From contig CAMWXO010000101.1 of assembly GCA_947178245.1 (NCBI GenBank), positions 1 through 5,651 on the forward strand: 5,651 nucleotides of DNA. Reading direction: 5' to 3'. The notes under the pieces are model-generated. The model ran no database searches, was not told the origin of the DNA, and saw only the letters and a list, made by a program, of their open reading frames with translations. Source of the DNA: an uncultured Porphyromonadaceae bacterium (GTDB taxonomy: Bacteria; Bacteroidota; Bacteroidia; Bacteroidales; Muribaculaceae). Position numbers and translations under genes: made by a program. Numbering within the stretch: position 1 is the first letter of the stretch; each line of letters starts with the position of its first letter. Shown here in pieces: positions 5,601 through 5,651 of the stretch.

Positions 5601-5651
5601 TCACTTCTTGCTGCGGTTTCCGTAGCGGCTGCGGAATTTGTCGACGCGACC
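5601..5651 (-). CDS. C-terminal end of an unidentified gene, basic tail
   Basis: Only the last 16 codons are present, reading GRVDKFRSRYGNRSKK and then TGA (5603-5601). The tail is strongly basic (Arg/Lys in 7 of 16 positions), a composition common at the ends of RNA-binding proteins such as helicases and ribosome-associated factors, but too short to identify a family. The reading frame is supported by the stop lying just before a strong minus-strand terminator hairpin and by the same orientation as all neighbours. The identity is left open. Confidence 0.6.
   Translation of the reverse strand, partial: GRVDKFRSRYGNRSKK

Overview
The window looks like a chromosomal segment of a Bacteroidales bacterium of the gut type, possibly Muribaculaceae or a relative. 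The order-level call rests on a clear Bacteroidetes-type promoter (TTG, 20 bp, TATCTTTG), the near absence of Shine-Dalgarno sequences, and the protein families present. The family-level guess is weak. Every supported gene lies on the minus strand, so the window is best read from high to low coordinates. Gene packing is tight, no mobile elements, CRISPR arrays or RNA genes were seen, and no gene-free stretch exceeds about 155 bases.

Right end (5498-5651): the last 16 codons of an unidentified gene with a basic tail, followed by a strong hairpin that looks like its terminator. Next comes tilS (5497-4199), the essential tRNA(Ile)-lysidine synthetase, preceded by an unusually good Shine-Dalgarno sequence. 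Thirty-five bases further on is a secreted pectinesterase (4163-3279) with all catalytic residues but a short C-terminus. It stands beside a housekeeping gene with no SusC/SusD pair or other glycan enzyme visible in the window.

Left part (3261-1): a promoter-led, apparently four-gene transcription unit. Its genes encode a TolB-like six-bladed beta-propeller lipoprotein, an exported Sel1-repeat protein with a basic low-complexity linker, a cytoplasmic FHA-domain protein, and a Ser/Thr protein kinase that runs off the left edge. The intergenic gaps are 69, 27 and 15 bases, with no terminator or internal promoter seen.

The likely logic of the unit is a phospho-signalling module. The kinase would phosphorylate threonines, the FHA protein would bind phosphothreonine and perhaps be phosphorylated itself on its Thr-containing tails, and the two exported proteins would act as envelope partners. 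The co-transcription pattern is visible in the sequence; the functional link is inference. The kinase has Asp in place of the usual catalytic-loop Lys (HRDIDPSN), which is the most specific biochemical oddity in the window.
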